This document shows positions 53,554 through 63,961 of a stretch of DNA of 64,000 bases, in pieces; position 1 is the first letter of the stretch; the number at the start of each line of letters is the position of its first letter. The position numbers and the translations under genes were made by a program. The stretch is from Ponticaulis sp. (lineage in GTDB: Bacteria; Pseudomonadota; Alphaproteobacteria; Caulobacterales; Hyphomonadaceae): assembly GCA_002692725.1 (NCBI GenBank), contig NZLU01000046.1, positions 1 to 64,000 on the forward strand, read 5' to 3'. The notes under the pieces were generated by a model. That model saw only the letters and a list, made by a program, of their open reading frames with translations, had not been told where the DNA came from and did no database searches.

Positions 53554-54921
53554 ATGTCAGATTATGATCTGTTTGTGATCGGAGCCGGTTCGGGTGGTGT
53601 GAGAGCTGCCCGTCGGGCGGCAATGGCCGGGGCTCGTGTCGCGATCGCCGAGGAATATCGGATCGGCGGCACATGCGTCATTCGTGGCTGTGTTCCTAAA
53701 AAACTGATGGTGTATGCCAGCGAATATACAGATCAAATCGAGCATGCTCGAGGGTTCGGCTGGACAATCGGAGACGTCAGTTTCGACTTCCCTACGTTCA
53801 TGAGGCGGCTCCACGACGAAGTGGATCGTCTCTCCGGAATTTACCTTCGCAATCTCTCGAACACAGGCGTTCAGGCTTATGAAGAGCGGGCCGAGATCGT
53901 CGGTCCGGGCAAGGTGAAACTCACTCAGTCTGGCAAGGAAATTACGGCTGACAAGATTCTGATTGCGACGGGCGGTACGCCATGGCGCCCTTCAGATTTG
54001 CCGGGCGTTGAGCATACGATCACGTCGAATGAGGTTTTTCATCTGAAAGAATTGCCGAAACGAATAGTGATTGCGGGCGGCGGTTATATTGCCGTCGAGT
54101 TTGCGGGTGTATTCGCAGGGTTGGGGGTGGAAACCACCCTGGTTTATCGTGGCGACACAGTTCTGAGAGGATTTGATGCGGATGTTCGCACGCATGTCCA
54201 TGAAGGATTGATTCAAAAAGGTGTCCACGTCGTCACCCAATCCGTATTTGAGAAGATCGAAAAGAATGAGGCGTCCGGCGAGCTGAGTGTCGACCTCACC
54301 AATGGCTCTACGCTTAAAGCTGATGTCATCATGATGGCCGTTGGGCGACGTCCCGCGATTGAGGGGCTGGGTCTTGAGGCGGTCGGTATTGAGACGTCAA
54401 AGAATGGTGCGATCATTGTAGACGAGTATTCTCGAACCAATGTCGAAAATATGTGGGCAATTGGCGATGTGACGGACCGGGTCAATCTGACTCCCGTTGC
54501 GATCCGCGAAGGGCAGGCGTTTGCGGAAACCGTGTTTCAGGACCAGCCCGTCACGATGGATTACGACAATATTCCGAGTGCCGTATTCAGCCAGCCTCCC
54601 GTCGGCACGGTTGGGCTCTCAGAAGAAGATGCACGGCATCAATTTGGAGGGATCGACATCTACAAAGCCGAGTTTCGTCCGATGAAGAACGCGCTTTCGG
54701 GAGAGGAAAGCCGAGTTTTGATGAAACTGGTTGTGCGCCAGAGTGATGAAGTGGTTGTCGGATGTCACATCGTTGGGCCGGATTCGCCAGAAATCATTCA
54801 GGCTGTTGGCATCGCCGTGAAAATGGGGGCGACCAAACCTGATTTCGATCGCACCTGTGCGCTTCACCCATCTATGGCAGAAGAGCTGGTGACCATGCGC
54901 GAAAAATTCGTCGCGCCTTAG
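53554..54921 (+). CDS. gor: glutathione-disulfide reductase
   Basis: This FAD and NADPH-dependent disulfide reductase of 455 residues starts at ATG 53554. The FAD site is DLFVIGAGSGGVRAA, and the redox cysteines Cys41 and Cys46 lie in GGTCVIRGCVPKK. The NADPH-binding domain has IVIAGGGYIAVEFAG, and the catalytic His is in CALHPSMAEE at the C-terminus. The KKL after GCVP is the Gor pattern rather than the lipoamide dehydrogenase one. It overlaps the convergent TIR-ParA gene by 4 bp. Confidence 0.93.
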   Translation: MSDYDLFVIGAGSGGVRAARRAAMAGARVAIAEEYRIGGTCVIRGCVPKKLMVYASEYTDQIEHARGFGWTIGDVSFDFPTFMRRLHDEVDRLSGIYLRNLSNTGVQAYEERAEIVGPGKVKLTQSGKEITADKILIATGGTPWRPSDLPGVEHTITSNEVFHLKELPKRIVIAGGGYIAVEFAGVFAGLGVETTLVYRGDTVLRGFDADVRTHVHEGLIQKGVHVVTQSVFEKIEKNEASGELSVDLTNGSTLKADVIMMAVGRRPAIEGLGLEAVGIETSKNGAIIVDEYSRTNVENMWAIGDVTDRVNLTPVAIREGQAFAETVFQDQPVTMDYDNIPSAVFSQPPVGTVGLSEEDARHQFGGIDIYKAEFRPMKNALSGEESRVLMKLVVRQSDEVVVGCHIVGPDSPEIIQAVGIAVKMGATKPDFDRTCALHPSMAEELVTMREKFVAP

Positions 54922-56240
54922 GCGCCACTGTCAGGTAGTCGATCTGCAAATTCGTTTGCGATCTCGCCAAGCCGACGTTTGAGGTCAGCCGCGAACGGCC
55001 CACGCGCGCCGTTCACGGCAAGACGTTCGACCGGGTTATTCAGCGCATTGCCGGATTTCAGATCGAGATAAGCCGTGTGGTAAAGCGCATTTGAAAGCAG
55101 CGCTTTGGAGAGTGAAAAACCAACATCGGCGTCATAAATTCCATCACGCGCATCTGTTTCAAACTGATTTTGCTGGCTTTTCGGTACGCCATTAAACAGG
55201 ACACTGACGTCAGGCCGGGTTTCATCCGTCGTAAAGCGCGTCAGGATCATATCAAGGAGTTTCAGCCCGCGAAGCGAGTATTCGTTCGGCAGGATCGGTG
55301 CCAGAATATGATCTGTGATTTCAAGTGTCACACGGGTCAGAAATGAAGCGCTCGGATTGGTGTCGACCACGATAAGATCATAGTCTTTTCGGTACCGATC
55401 AATACATTGCTGCAGATTGCTCTGGGCGAGTTCGAGCGAATTTGCGTCATCCAGAAATGCAAATTTCGTGAGTTCGAACTGACCGCAAATCAGATCCAGT
55501 CTGCCTTTGTAAGCGTCGATCGGAATTAGCGGACGTGCGATGTCCTCGATTACTGGGGTCGAAAAAATCGCATCGTTGAACTTTGTCCAGTCCAGCGCAG
55601 GCGAGGGGTGAACACTGGATGTCAGAAGGCCGGGCTCGAAAAGCGACAGAACCGATTTATCCTGTTCGATCCGTTCATCGGATTCATCGCGTGATAGAAA
55701 AAACTGCGTCAGATTAAATTGCGGGTCAAAGTCGAGCAGCAAAATCCGGTTTTTCCGGTGGTGCTGCAAATATCCGAATATCTGAGACGAAACAGTGGTT
55801 TTGCCGACGCCGCCTTTCAGATTCATGACCGAGACGACCGGGCATTTCGATTCATAGATACGACGAATTTGAGCGACGAGAGCTGTCAGCGCGTCCGGTG
55901 ATGGCTGGCTGATATCCATCTGAACCGAGTTTGTGAGCAATTTAGCCCAGGTCGGCGTCAGTTTTCCGGAATCGATTACGGCACAGAAGATTGGAATGCT
56001 CCGCTCAAGTGCAAAGCTGACTTCCTGCTTGATCGCCTTGGCATTCTGGCTGGCCTCCGAGATGAGGACGAGAACACAGCTTGCACCGATAATCTCGTTC
56101 CTGCTCGTGTCGGAAACACCTGGCGTGTTTGTTTCGTGCGTCTGAAAGGCGTCCGCTATGTTCGCTTTTCTCAGCGCTTCATGAACTTCAAACAAACGAT
56201 CCACATCGTCTGGATGGTAGGATATATAGATATGCGACAT
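54918..56240 (-). CDS. TIR domain - ParA ATPase fusion protein
   Basis: This 440-residue protein starts at ATG 56240 (AAAGG upstream). Residues 1-130 look like a TIR domain: IYISYHPDDVDRLFEVHEAL at the start, VLVLISEASQ, then IKQEVSFAL with Glu73 where TIR NADases carry the catalytic Glu, and SIPIFCAVID. From 134 a ParA-type ATPase follows: deviant Walker A KGGVGKTT (142-149), LLLDFDPQFNLT and DLIVVDTNPSAS (Walker B), and the VTLEITDHILAPILP segment. Such a fusion suggests a nucleotide-switched TIR effector, perhaps for phage defence. No ParB partner is nearby. Function is inferred. Confidence 0.8.
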   Translation of the reverse strand: MSHIYISYHPDDVDRLFEVHEALRKANIADAFQTHETNTPGVSDTSRNEIIGASCVLVLISEASQNAKAIKQEVSFALERSIPIFCAVIDSGKLTPTWAKLLTNSVQMDISQPSPDALTALVAQIRRIYESKCPVVSVMNLKGGVGKTTVSSQIFGYLQHHRKNRILLLDFDPQFNLTQFFLSRDESDERIEQDKSVLSLFEPGLLTSSVHPSPALDWTKFNDAIFSTPVIEDIARPLIPIDAYKGRLDLICGQFELTKFAFLDDANSLELAQSNLQQCIDRYRKDYDLIVVDTNPSASFLTRVTLEITDHILAPILPNEYSLRGLKLLDMILTRFTTDETRPDVSVLFNGVPKSQQNQFETDARDGIYDADVGFSLSKALLSNALYHTAYLDLKSGNALNNPVERLAVNGARGPFAADLKRRLGEIANEFADRLPDSGA

Positions 56241-56410
56241 GAAGGGCCTTTCGCTGGCTTTACGCATAGACACATTCGTGTATTCAGCGCCAGCCTAAGG
56301 TTCAAAGAAGAAAAGTTGTTTCAATTCGGACGAATTGAAGCACTCGGTGTGAAATATACTTGCGCGAAACCGGTCGACATGGTCTTTTCCGCGCCTTCAT
56401 GGAGATAAGA

Positions 56411-57796
56411 ATGTCTTGGACGCCATCCTCCTGGCGGGAGAAGCCAGCGAAGCACATTCCGGAAGATTATCCGGATCAGGCTCATTTGAGTCAGGTTGAA
56501 CGTCAGCTTGCGAACTATCCACCTCTAGTTTTTGCGGGTGAGGCGCGTCGGCTGCGAAATCGTCTGGCAGATGTTGCAGCTGGAAAGGCGTTTCTTCTGC
56601 AGGGCGGAGACTGTGCGGAGAGCTTTAAAGAGTTCCATCCGAATGCGATCCGCGACACGTTTCGCGTGATCCTGCAAATGGCTGTTGTCCTGACATTTGC
56701 GGCTGAAAAGCCTGTTGTCAAAGTTGGCCGGATTGCGGGTCAGTTCGCAAAGCCGCGTTCGAGCCCGGTTGAGTCTGTCGAAGGTGTTGAACTGCCATCT
56801 TATCGCGGTGACATCATCAACGGCATGGATTTCAACGAGGAAAGCCGTTTACCCGATCCGGGCAGGTTGTTGCAGGCCTATTCTCAGTCTGCTGCAACGC
56901 TGAACCTTCTGCGCGCGTTCTCCCAAGGTGGTTACGCTGATCTTCACAACGTCCATCGCTGGATGCTCGGCTTCATCGAACGCTCTCCGCAAGGCGAGAA
57001 GTATGAGGTACTGGCGGATCAGATCTCCAAGACGCTGAATTTCATGAATGCTTGTGGCATCAATGCTGACTCGACGCCGAACCTGCAGCAGGTTGAGTTT
57101 TACACGTCTCATGAGGCGCTGCTACTTGGCTATGAAGAAGCCATGACGCGGATCGATTCCACATCCGGCGAATGGTATGACACGTCTGCGCACATGCTGT
57201 GGATCGGACACCGGACACGTCAGGTTGATCATGCGCATGTCGAATTCTGCAAAGGGGTCAAAAACCCGATCGGCATCAAATGCGGTCCCGGACTGGAGAC
57301 TGAAGAGCTGCTTCGACTGATCGACACGCTCAATCCGAAAGATGAGGCGGGTCGCATTGTTCTGATCGCGCGCTTCGGGTCGGACAATGTTCAGAAAGGT
57401 CTGCCTGATCTCGTTCGCTCTGTGAACTCAGCGGGACGCAATGTAGTCTGGTCGTGTGACCCGATGCACGGCAATACGCTGAAAACGGACTCCGGGTTCA
57501 AAACCCGGCCGGTCGACAGAATTCTGTCTGAGGTTCGCGACTTTGTTGATATCGTTTCGTCTGAAGGAGCATACCCAGGTGGCGTTCACTTTGAAATGAC
57601 GGGACAGGATGTCACCGAATGCATTGGCGGTGCCCAGGCAATTTCGGAAGAAGACCTGTCATCCAGATACCACACTCATTGTGATCCGCGTCTGAATGGC
57701 GAACAAGCGCTTGAACTTGCGTTTCTGATCGCAGAGAAGCTGCAGTCGATGCCGCAGAAACATTCAAAGACCATCCCGGCTACTTCCATAGCCTGA
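56411..57796 (+). CDS. aroG: class II 3-deoxy-7-phosphoheptulonate synthase
   Basis: This enzyme makes DAHP from phosphoenolpyruvate and erythrose 4-phosphate, the first step to aromatic amino acids. From ATG 56411 (GGAG upstream) it has 461 residues, typical of the class II (plant and mycobacterial) type. Motifs: [14 protein letters not shown] with the metal Cys, [29 protein letters not shown] and [10 protein letters not shown]. It is divergent from the TIR-ParA gene. Confidence 0.95.
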   Translation: MSWTPSSWREKPAKHIPEDYPDQAHLSQVERQLANYPPLVFAGEARRLRNRLADVAAGKAFLLQGGDCAESFKEFHPNAIRDTFRVILQMAVVLTFAAEKPVVKVGRIAGQFAKPRSSPVESVEGVELPSYRGDIINGMDFNEESRLPDPGRLLQAYSQSAATLNLLRAFSQGGYADLHNVHRWMLGFIERSPQGEKYEVLADQISKTLNFMNACGINADSTPNLQQVEFYTSHEALLLGYEEAMTRIDSTSGEWYDTSAHMLWIGHRTRQVDHAHVEFCKGVKNPIGIKCGPGLETEELLRLIDTLNPKDEAGRIVLIARFGSDNVQKGLPDLVRSVNSAGRNVVWSCDPMHGNTLKTDSGFKTRPVDRILSEVRDFVDIVSSEGAYPGGVHFEMTGQDVTECIGGAQAISEEDLSSRYHTHCDPRLNGEQALELAFLIAEKLQSMPQKHSKTIPATSIA

Positions 57797-57810
57797 CAGG
57801 ACACACAGCC

Positions 57811-59184
57811 ATGCCTAAGCGGGTCTGGCCCGCTTGGGCGAGTCTGACAGAAATTCTGGACCTTTTACGACTATCGGTTCCGATTGCGGTCTCGAGGGCG
57901 GCATTCATGTTCATGCTGCTCACGGACACGATCGTGCTCGGTCGAAATGAACCGGGTGAAGTGCCCTATATTCTGATTTCGTGGTTTCCGATCAGTCTTG
58001 TGATTGGCTTCACCATGGGATTGCTGCTGGGTGTTTCTGTTCTGACGGCCGAGCTCTCGGGGCGGGGGCAGGCCGCCCGGTCGGGACGGGTGTTTCGTCG
58101 GGGGCTCTTAACGGCGTTGATCTGTGGAGGCGGATCGGCAGGAATTCTGTTTTTGAGCGCTGACAGCGTGTTTCGACTGCTTCAGTTTGAAGGAGAGTTT
58201 CACGCTGGCGTTACAGACGTTGCCCGGATCCTGTCCTTTGCGTTGATGGCGCAATTGCTGAACACCGCGACGACATTTTATCTTGAAGCGCTCCGCAAGC
58301 CGGTCTTGGTGGCTGTCACCATGTATATCGGTGTGGTGGTAAACCTGATATTCGATCTGGCGTTTGTCGGCGGATATTGGGGCATGCCGCAAATGGGCGC
58401 GAGCGGCGTTGCGATTGCGACAACGGGGACGAGTGTCACGTTGTTCTTTGTCTTTCTGACCCTGGCGGCGCTTCATACACCGGCGTTTAAGTCGTCGGGT
58501 CCGTCTCCGGCCGGGGAATGGGTCCGACAGCTGAGGGTTGGTCTCGGGATGGCGGTCAGCAATCTCGCTGAATTCGGGTCGTTCAACTTCACGCATGTCA
58601 TGGCCGGATGGATCAGCCTCGCCGCTGCGACGGTGTATGGCATGGTGTTTCAGGTCATCGCGTTCGTGTTCATGAGCTTTCTCGGGCTTGGTACGGCGAC
58701 CAATGTCCGGGTCGCTGAACGGTTCGGGCGGGGTGAAGAGGCGGGCGTGGTGAATGCCTCACGGCTTGGCGTGACGACGTGTGTTCTTGTTGCTCTGACC
58801 TGTGGCGCGCTTCTGCTGATCCTGAAAACGAACATCGCCGCGGTGTTTGTTCAGCCTGATGCCATTGTCGAAGGCGAAGCCATCTATCCGTTGCTGGTCG
58901 AATTCATTGCGTTTGCAGGACTGATTCTCGTCTTTGACGGGGTACAGAATGTGGCATCCATGGCGTCACGGGCGCGGGGGCTTTCGTGGACACCGGCCTC
59001 AGTCCATCTGGGTAGCTACGTGCTGGTGATGATTCCCTTCGCCTACATATTGGGCCTGAAGCTGGAACGGGGTGTCCAGGGCATGATGGAAGCTGTTCTG
59101 ATGGCGAGTGTGATCGCGTCGGTTGCGCAAATCGTCATTCTGGAACGGGTGGTCCCGAAATCCGATGCATATAAAAACGGCTGA
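57811..59184 (+). CDS. MATE family efflux transporter
   Basis: This multidrug and toxin extrusion transporter has 457 residues and 12 predicted spans in two similar halves. The N-terminal half has LRLSVPIAVSRAAFMFMLLTD and the second half FMSFLGLGTATNVRVAERFGRG. It starts 14 bases after aroG and is probably co-transcribed, though a link to aromatic metabolism is not shown. The substrate is unknown; Na+ or H+ coupling cannot be read. A bidirectional terminator overlaps its end. Confidence 0.92.
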   Translation: MPKRVWPAWASLTEILDLLRLSVPIAVSRAAFMFMLLTDTIVLGRNEPGEVPYILISWFPISLVIGFTMGLLLGVSVLTAELSGRGQAARSGRVFRRGLLTALICGGGSAGILFLSADSVFRLLQFEGEFHAGVTDVARILSFALMAQLLNTATTFYLEALRKPVLVAVTMYIGVVVNLIFDLAFVGGYWGMPQMGASGVAIATTGTSVTLFFVFLTLAALHTPAFKSSGPSPAGEWVRQLRVGLGMAVSNLAEFGSFNFTHVMAGWISLAAATVYGMVFQVIAFVFMSFLGLGTATNVRVAERFGRGEEAGVVNASRLGVTTCVLVALTCGALLLILKTNIAAVFVQPDAIVEGEAIYPLLVEFIAFAGLILVFDGVQNVASMASRARGLSWTPASVHLGSYVLVMIPFAYILGLKLERGVQGMMEAVLMASVIASVAQIVILERVVPKSDAYKNG

Positions 59185-59205
59185 AGGATAAACCTTCAGC
59201 CGTTT
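59175..59205. terminator. bidirectional rho-independent terminator
   Basis: A perfect 13-bp stem (59175-59187 with 59193-59205) has a 5-base loop. The minus-strand side continues with TTTTTATAT, the plus-strand side with TTTGGCGTTT. It ends both the MATE gene (its stop lies inside the stem) and the convergent HU gene. Confidence 0.92.
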
Positions 59206-59231
59206 GGCGTTTCAACTTAAAATAGGTTTTA

Positions 59232-59498
59232 TTAGAGTTCTTTGAGAAGTTTTGCTGGCTTGAAAACAGCCACAGTTTTGGCTGGGATCGCAATCTTTTC
59301 GCGCGTGGATGGGTTGATGCCTTCGCGAGCTGCGCGCTCTTTCGTCGCAAATGTGCCAAATCCAGCGATGGTGACGGAGTCTTTCGCTTTCATGGTCTCA
59401 GCGATGACGTCGAAAGCTGCGTCGATAATGGCCACAGCATTCTTAGGGGAAGTGTCGCATTTTTCTGCGACGGCTTTAGCGAGTTCTGATTTATTCAT
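59232..59498 (-). CDS. hupB: HU family DNA-binding protein
   Basis: This nucleoid protein has 88 residues from ATG 59498, with AGGAGAAAT upstream. It has MNKSELAKAVAEK, the core VTIAGFGTFATKERAAREG, and the DNA-binding arm INPSTREKIAIPAK ending in FKPAKLLKEL. The arm with NPST in place of NPQT is common in this class. A TTGACG -35-like box (59551-59556) lies upstream on the minus strand, with a weak -10. Confidence 0.95.
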   Translation of the reverse strand: MNKSELAKAVAEKCDTSPKNAVAIIDAAFDVIAETMKAKDSVTIAGFGTFATKERAAREGINPSTREKIAIPAKTVAVFKPAKLLKEL

Positions 59499-59513
59499 TA
59501 GATTTCTCCTCAA

Positions 59514-59885
59514 CGAAACGCACCCTAGCGGTAGGCGAGCGACATAGATTCGTCAAAGGAAATAGGCCAAAAACCCCGTAAACACGGGCTATATCCCCAG
59601 AATCTCCTGTCAAATTTAGCAAATTCCACCCTATTCAGCCCAAAAATCGCCTGACAGTTGAATGAAATGCCGCTCGGATAGAGCAGACGGCGTGCGTTCT
59701 GGCTTCCGATTCGCCAGCGATTCGCGGAATAATCCGTACTTACATGACTGTATCGCAGTCGTCTTAGTGTCATATTTTGGCGGGAACGACCCTATGGGTG
59801 TGTAGGATTGTGCAACAGACTTTGATTGGTTCAAAAAATTGTCTGCTGCTACCGGCAAGGTCTCAGTACCAGTCAGGAGTTCGAA
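59514..59885. other. intergenic region between hupB and the oxidoreductase
   Basis: About 370 bases without a credible gene. The left part holds the hupB promoter region, and the end contains a CAGGAG ribosome site for the GTG at 59886. Between these I see no terminator or strong repeat. Confidence 0.5.
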
Positions 59886-60797
59886 GTGTCAGATCTTAAA
59901 GTCGGCGTTGCCGGAGCCGGTGTGTTTGGGGGGTATCATGCTCAGAAAGCCGCCGCATCTGCCTCAACTGAATTGACAGGTATATTTGATATCAGTGATC
60001 AGAGGGGACAAACCGCTGCGTCACCATTTGGGGTGCCGAATTATACGCGATTTGAAGATCTTCTTGAAAAGAGTGACGCCATCATCATCGCGGTTCCAGC
60101 TGTCTATCATGCGGATCTGGCCGCGAAGGCGCTGCAGGCTAATAAGCATGTGCTGGTCGAGAAGCCGCTTGCTCTGAAGGAAACCGAAGCGCGGATGCTG
60201 GCTGGCATGGCCGTTTCGCAGGGACTCACTCTGCAAGTGGGTCACCAGGAACGCTTTGTTGCTCGGGCTATGGGAATGTTTCGCATCGAAGAGCCGCCGC
60301 TCCTGCTGGAATCAATCCGGTATTCCCCGCCATCGCCAGAGGGACGTGCAGGCGATGTATCAGTAATCTGGGATTTGATGATCCATGATCTTGATCTTGC
60401 GGGCTGCCTGATAGAGGGACGGTTCACGGACGTATCGGCGTCGGGACAAAAGCTTCATACCGATCACATTGATGAAGCGAGTGCTGAATTTGAATACGAC
60501 CGAGGTGCGCGAGCGATTTTGAAAGCCAGTCGCGCCGCCAAAGCGCGTGAGCGGAAAATGCGTGTCGTCTATGAATCAGGCGAAATCAGCGTCGACTTTC
60601 TGTCACGTGAAGTCATAAATACGACGCCTTATAACATCACAGTCGATATTTCTGCGTTGCTGCCCGATCCGCTGGGCGCGGCGGATGAAAGCTTTTTCCA
60701 GTCATGCCTTGGACGTCAGAATTCAGTCATTCCCGGCCATGGAGCGATTATGGCTGTTGCAATGGCAGAGGCGGCAGAGGCTCAAGCGCTCAGCTAG
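59886..60797 (+). CDS. Gfo/Idh/MocA family oxidoreductase
   Basis: This NAD(P)-dependent oxidoreductase of 303 residues starts at GTG 59886 behind CAGGAG. The Rossmann fold opens with VGVAGAGVFGGYHAQKAA, followed by the family signature HVLVEKPLALKETEA and the active-site HDLDLAGCLI in the C-terminal domain. Members act on sugars or cyclic polyols. The substrate cannot be told. nadE follows 38 bp later on the same strand. Confidence 0.9.
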   Translation: MSDLKVGVAGAGVFGGYHAQKAAASASTELTGIFDISDQRGQTAASPFGVPNYTRFEDLLEKSDAIIIAVPAVYHADLAAKALQANKHVLVEKPLALKETEARMLAGMAVSQGLTLQVGHQERFVARAMGMFRIEEPPLLLESIRYSPPSPEGRAGDVSVIWDLMIHDLDLAGCLIEGRFTDVSASGQKLHTDHIDEASAEFEYDRGARAILKASRAAKARERKMRVVYESGEISVDFLSREVINTTPYNITVDISALLPDPLGAADESFFQSCLGRQNSVIPGHGAIMAVAMAEAAEAQALS

Positions 60798-60835
60798 TGC
60801 TTTGCGCGAACTGATTCCGTGTGTAAGTGGCTTGC

Positions 60836-62500
60836 ATGTCAAATCGGATAAAGATCTCAATCGCGCAATTGAATCCAATTGTTGGTGATGTACCAGGCAA
60901 TCTGAAGCTCGTACTTTCGGCGCTTGATAAAGCGAGGGCGGACAAGTGCGAGCTGCTGGTTTTCTCCGAAATGTTCCTGTTTGGGTATCCGCCGGAAGAC
61001 CTGGTTCTCAAGCCGGTGGTCACCGATGCATGTGAGAAAGCGCTTGAGGAACTTCAGGCTGAACTTTCAGAAACCGATCCTGCGATCCTTATTGGCGCAC
61101 CGGCTCGTGTTGAAGGCCATGTTCGAAACAGCGCCTTTCTCCTGAGAGCAGGTTGGCCCCTTCGACGCTGGGACAAGCATGAATTGCCGGATTATGGCGT
61201 GTTTGATGATAGTCGGGTTTTTGTCGCCGGTCAGCTGGATGATTTGTGCTTCGAGATAAACGACGTTCGGATTGGCGTCGCGATCTGTGAAGATATCTGG
61301 TTCCGCAGAGTTCCCGAACGGATCAAAGAGCAAAAAGCGGATCTCATGCTTGCGATCAACGCATCACCCTGGCGCAGAACCATCCACCAGGAGCGACGTA
61401 CCGCATTTGCAGCCTGGGAAAGTGCAGATCTGCCATATGTGTTCATCAATCAGTCCGGCGCTCAGGATGAGCTGATATTCGATGGGGCATCCTATGCCTG
61501 GACGGATGCCGACCGCCATCATTGGCTGTTGGGAGACTTCATCTGTGGTCAGACGAGTTTCGAGTTTGATGCGAAGGACAAAACTTTCTACCTCGAGCCG
61601 GCGGCGGTGCCGAGCGAAGGTCTGGAAGCTGATTATCTGGCGGCGGTTACGGCGCTTCGCGATTATGTTGAGAAAAATCGATTTCCCGGTGTCGTGCTGG
61701 GATTGTCCGGCGGAGTGGATTCTGCGCTTACTGCGGCAATCGCAGTCGACGCGTTAGGACCAGATCGCGTCTGGTGTGTGATGCTGCCCTATAAATATAC
61801 CAGCTCAGAAAGCCATGAAGACGCTGAGGCCTGCGCCCGCGCGCTGGGTGTTCGTTACGACACAATCGCAATTTCGCAGGGCGTCGAAGCCATGACGGAT
61901 ATGCTGGGGCCAAGTTTTGAAGGGCGAGAGGCGGATACGACCGAAGAGAATATTCAGTCGCGTCTGAGAGGCGTCACGCTCATGGCCTTGTCCAACAAAT
62001 TTGGTCACATGGTCGTCACAACAGGCAATAAGTCGGAGATGGCGGTTGGTTATGCGACACTGTATGGCGATATGTGTGGCGGGTATAATCCGCTAAAGGA
62101 TTTCTATAAAACAGAAGTCTTTCAATTGTGTGAGTGGCGTAATTTAAGTGATGCATTAAAGTTGAAGGGGCCCGCCGGCGAGGTCATTCCTAAGCGCATC
62201 ATCACAAAACCTCCGAGTGCTGAATTGCGGGAAGATCAGACAGATCAGGACAGCCTTCCGGCCTATGAGGACCTGGATGATATTCTCCGCTGCCTCGTCG
62301 ATTATGAGTTTTCAGTTCGTCACATCGTGGAACGAGGTCATGAGCTGGCGACGGTGAAGCGAATTGAGCATTTGCTCTACATTGCTGAATATAAACGTCG
62401 TCAGTCCGCGCCGGGGCCGAAAATCGGACCGCGAAACTTTGGACGAGACCGCCGCTATCCGATAACCAGCGGCTGGCGCGACACGTTCTGGCAGGATTAA
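60836..62500 (+). CDS. nadE: glutamine-dependent NAD+ synthase
   Basis: NadE amidates deamido-NAD with ammonia drawn from glutamine. From ATG 60836 it has 554 residues and two domains. The N-terminal glutaminase has the catalytic triad Glu45, Lys114 and Cys151 (AICEDIW). The C-terminal synthetase has the P-loop GLSGGVDSA, LPYKYTSSES, and TTGNKSEMAVGYATLYGD. It is complete and standard. Confidence 0.96.
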   Translation: MSNRIKISIAQLNPIVGDVPGNLKLVLSALDKARADKCELLVFSEMFLFGYPPEDLVLKPVVTDACEKALEELQAELSETDPAILIGAPARVEGHVRNSAFLLRAGWPLRRWDKHELPDYGVFDDSRVFVAGQLDDLCFEINDVRIGVAICEDIWFRRVPERIKEQKADLMLAINASPWRRTIHQERRTAFAAWESADLPYVFINQSGAQDELIFDGASYAWTDADRHHWLLGDFICGQTSFEFDAKDKTFYLEPAAVPSEGLEADYLAAVTALRDYVEKNRFPGVVLGLSGGVDSALTAAIAVDALGPDRVWCVMLPYKYTSSESHEDAEACARALGVRYDTIAISQGVEAMTDMLGPSFEGREADTTEENIQSRLRGVTLMALSNKFGHMVVTTGNKSEMAVGYATLYGDMCGGYNPLKDFYKTEVFQLCEWRNLSDALKLKGPAGEVIPKRIITKPPSAELREDQTDQDSLPAYEDLDDILRCLVDYEFSVRHIVERGHELATVKRIEHLLYIAEYKRRQSAPGPKIGPRNFGRDRRYPITSGWRDTFWQD

Positions 62501-62602
62501 GTCTGCTTATGTGTGCCGGAAATCAGCCTCCGCATTGCGTATTGCCACGAATTTGATATTTCCCGCCGACATATTCCTCCAATCCAACAGAATTGAACTC
62601 TG

Positions 62603-63961
62603 ATGACATCACCCATCGTCCGCTTCGCGCCATCTCCGACAGGCCGCATTCACGTAGGCAATGTCAGAACAGCCCTGATCAACTGGCTGTTTGCCAAAAA
62701 GCATGGTGGTAAATTTCTGTTGAGAATCGATGACACCGATCGCGAACGGTCCACTCAGGACTATGAAGACGGGATCAAGACCGACCTTAACTGGCTCGGC
62801 CTCGAATGGGACGACACGTTTAATCAGTCGGATCGCTTCGAAAAATATGATGCGGCTGTCGAGAAGCTGAAAGCCGATGGCCTGCTTTATGCGTGTTATG
62901 AGACGCCGGATGAGTTGGAGCGGAAGCGCAAAATTGCGCTGAGCCGGGGACGTCCGCCTGTTTATGATCGGGCAGGTCTTGCGCTGACCGATGATGAAAA
63001 GGCCAGTCTGGAGGCCGAAGGGCGCACGCCGCATTGGCGGTTCAAGCTCTCGGGTGAGCGGGTGGAGTGGACGGATTTGGTCCGTGGGCCGCAAAGCATC
63101 GATTCCGCATCGGTGTCTGATCCGATCCTGGTACGTGGCGATGGCAGCTATCTCTATACGCTTCCCAGTGTTGTCGATGACATTGAATACAACATCACTC
63201 ATGTCGTGCGGGGTGAGGACCATGTGACAAATTCCGGCGCTCAGATTGAAATCTTCAAAGCGCTGGGTGGAAGCGCGCCTGACATGGCGCATACACCTCT
63301 TTTGATCGGTGCAGACGGGCAGGGGCTGTCGAAACGTCTCGGTTCGCTTTCAATTCATGAATTGTCGAAAGACGGTGTCGAGCCGATGGCGATTGCCAGC
63401 CTTCTCGCGAAAATCGGCACCAGCGACAATGTCGAGATCCGGTCTCAGCTGAGCGAGTTGAGTGAGGAATTTTCGTTCGATAAAATCGGCCGAGCGCCGG
63501 CGCGTTTCGACGAAACCGAGCTGATGAAGCTGAATGCGAATTTACTGCTCGATATGCCAGAAGATGAAGCGGTTTCGCGGTTGAAGGCCAATCCCAAATT
63601 GTCTGATCTGAGTGATCCGACCTTTTTCTGGGATACGATCAAAGGGAATATCTCAGTCTTTTCGGATGTCGACCGGTGGGCCGGTATTCTGTTCGGCGAA
63701 ATCGAAACACCAGACCTTGCTGAAGACAAGGACTATCTTGAGCAGGCTCTGGCGAGCCTTCCGGCCGGAGACTATTCTGAGGAAACCTGGTCAACCTGGA
63801 CAAGCGAGTTGAAAGTCTCGACGGGCCGGAAAGGGCGCGGACTTTTCATGCCATTGCGTAAAGCGCTCACGGGCGAAGAGCGCGGTCCTGAAATGAACCG
63901 GGTTCTGGTTCTTTTGGGAGAAGCGCGCGCGCGGGCACGTCTTCAGGCAGCTGTCGCCTGA
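62603..63961 (+). CDS. gltX: glutamate--tRNA ligase
   Basis: This class I synthetase charges tRNA-Glu, and in many Alphaproteobacteria also tRNA-Gln as a precursor. It has 452 residues. The HIGH motif is PTGRIHVGNVRTAL and the KMSKS loop reads GQGLSKRLGSL. No zinc-binding cysteine cluster is seen, matching one of the two GltX types of this class. The stop overlaps nothing, and a convergent gene end follows at once. Confidence 0.96.
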   Translation: MTSPIVRFAPSPTGRIHVGNVRTALINWLFAKKHGGKFLLRIDDTDRERSTQDYEDGIKTDLNWLGLEWDDTFNQSDRFEKYDAAVEKLKADGLLYACYETPDELERKRKIALSRGRPPVYDRAGLALTDDEKASLEAEGRTPHWRFKLSGERVEWTDLVRGPQSIDSASVSDPILVRGDGSYLYTLPSVVDDIEYNITHVVRGEDHVTNSGAQIEIFKALGGSAPDMAHTPLLIGADGQGLSKRLGSLSIHELSKDGVEPMAIASLLAKIGTSDNVEIRSQLSELSEEFSFDKIGRAPARFDETELMKLNANLLLDMPEDEAVSRLKANPKLSDLSDPTFFWDTIKGNISVFSDVDRWAGILFGEIETPDLAEDKDYLEQALASLPAGDYSEETWSTWTSELKVSTGRKGRGLFMPLRKALTGEERGPEMNRVLVLLGEARARARLQAAVA

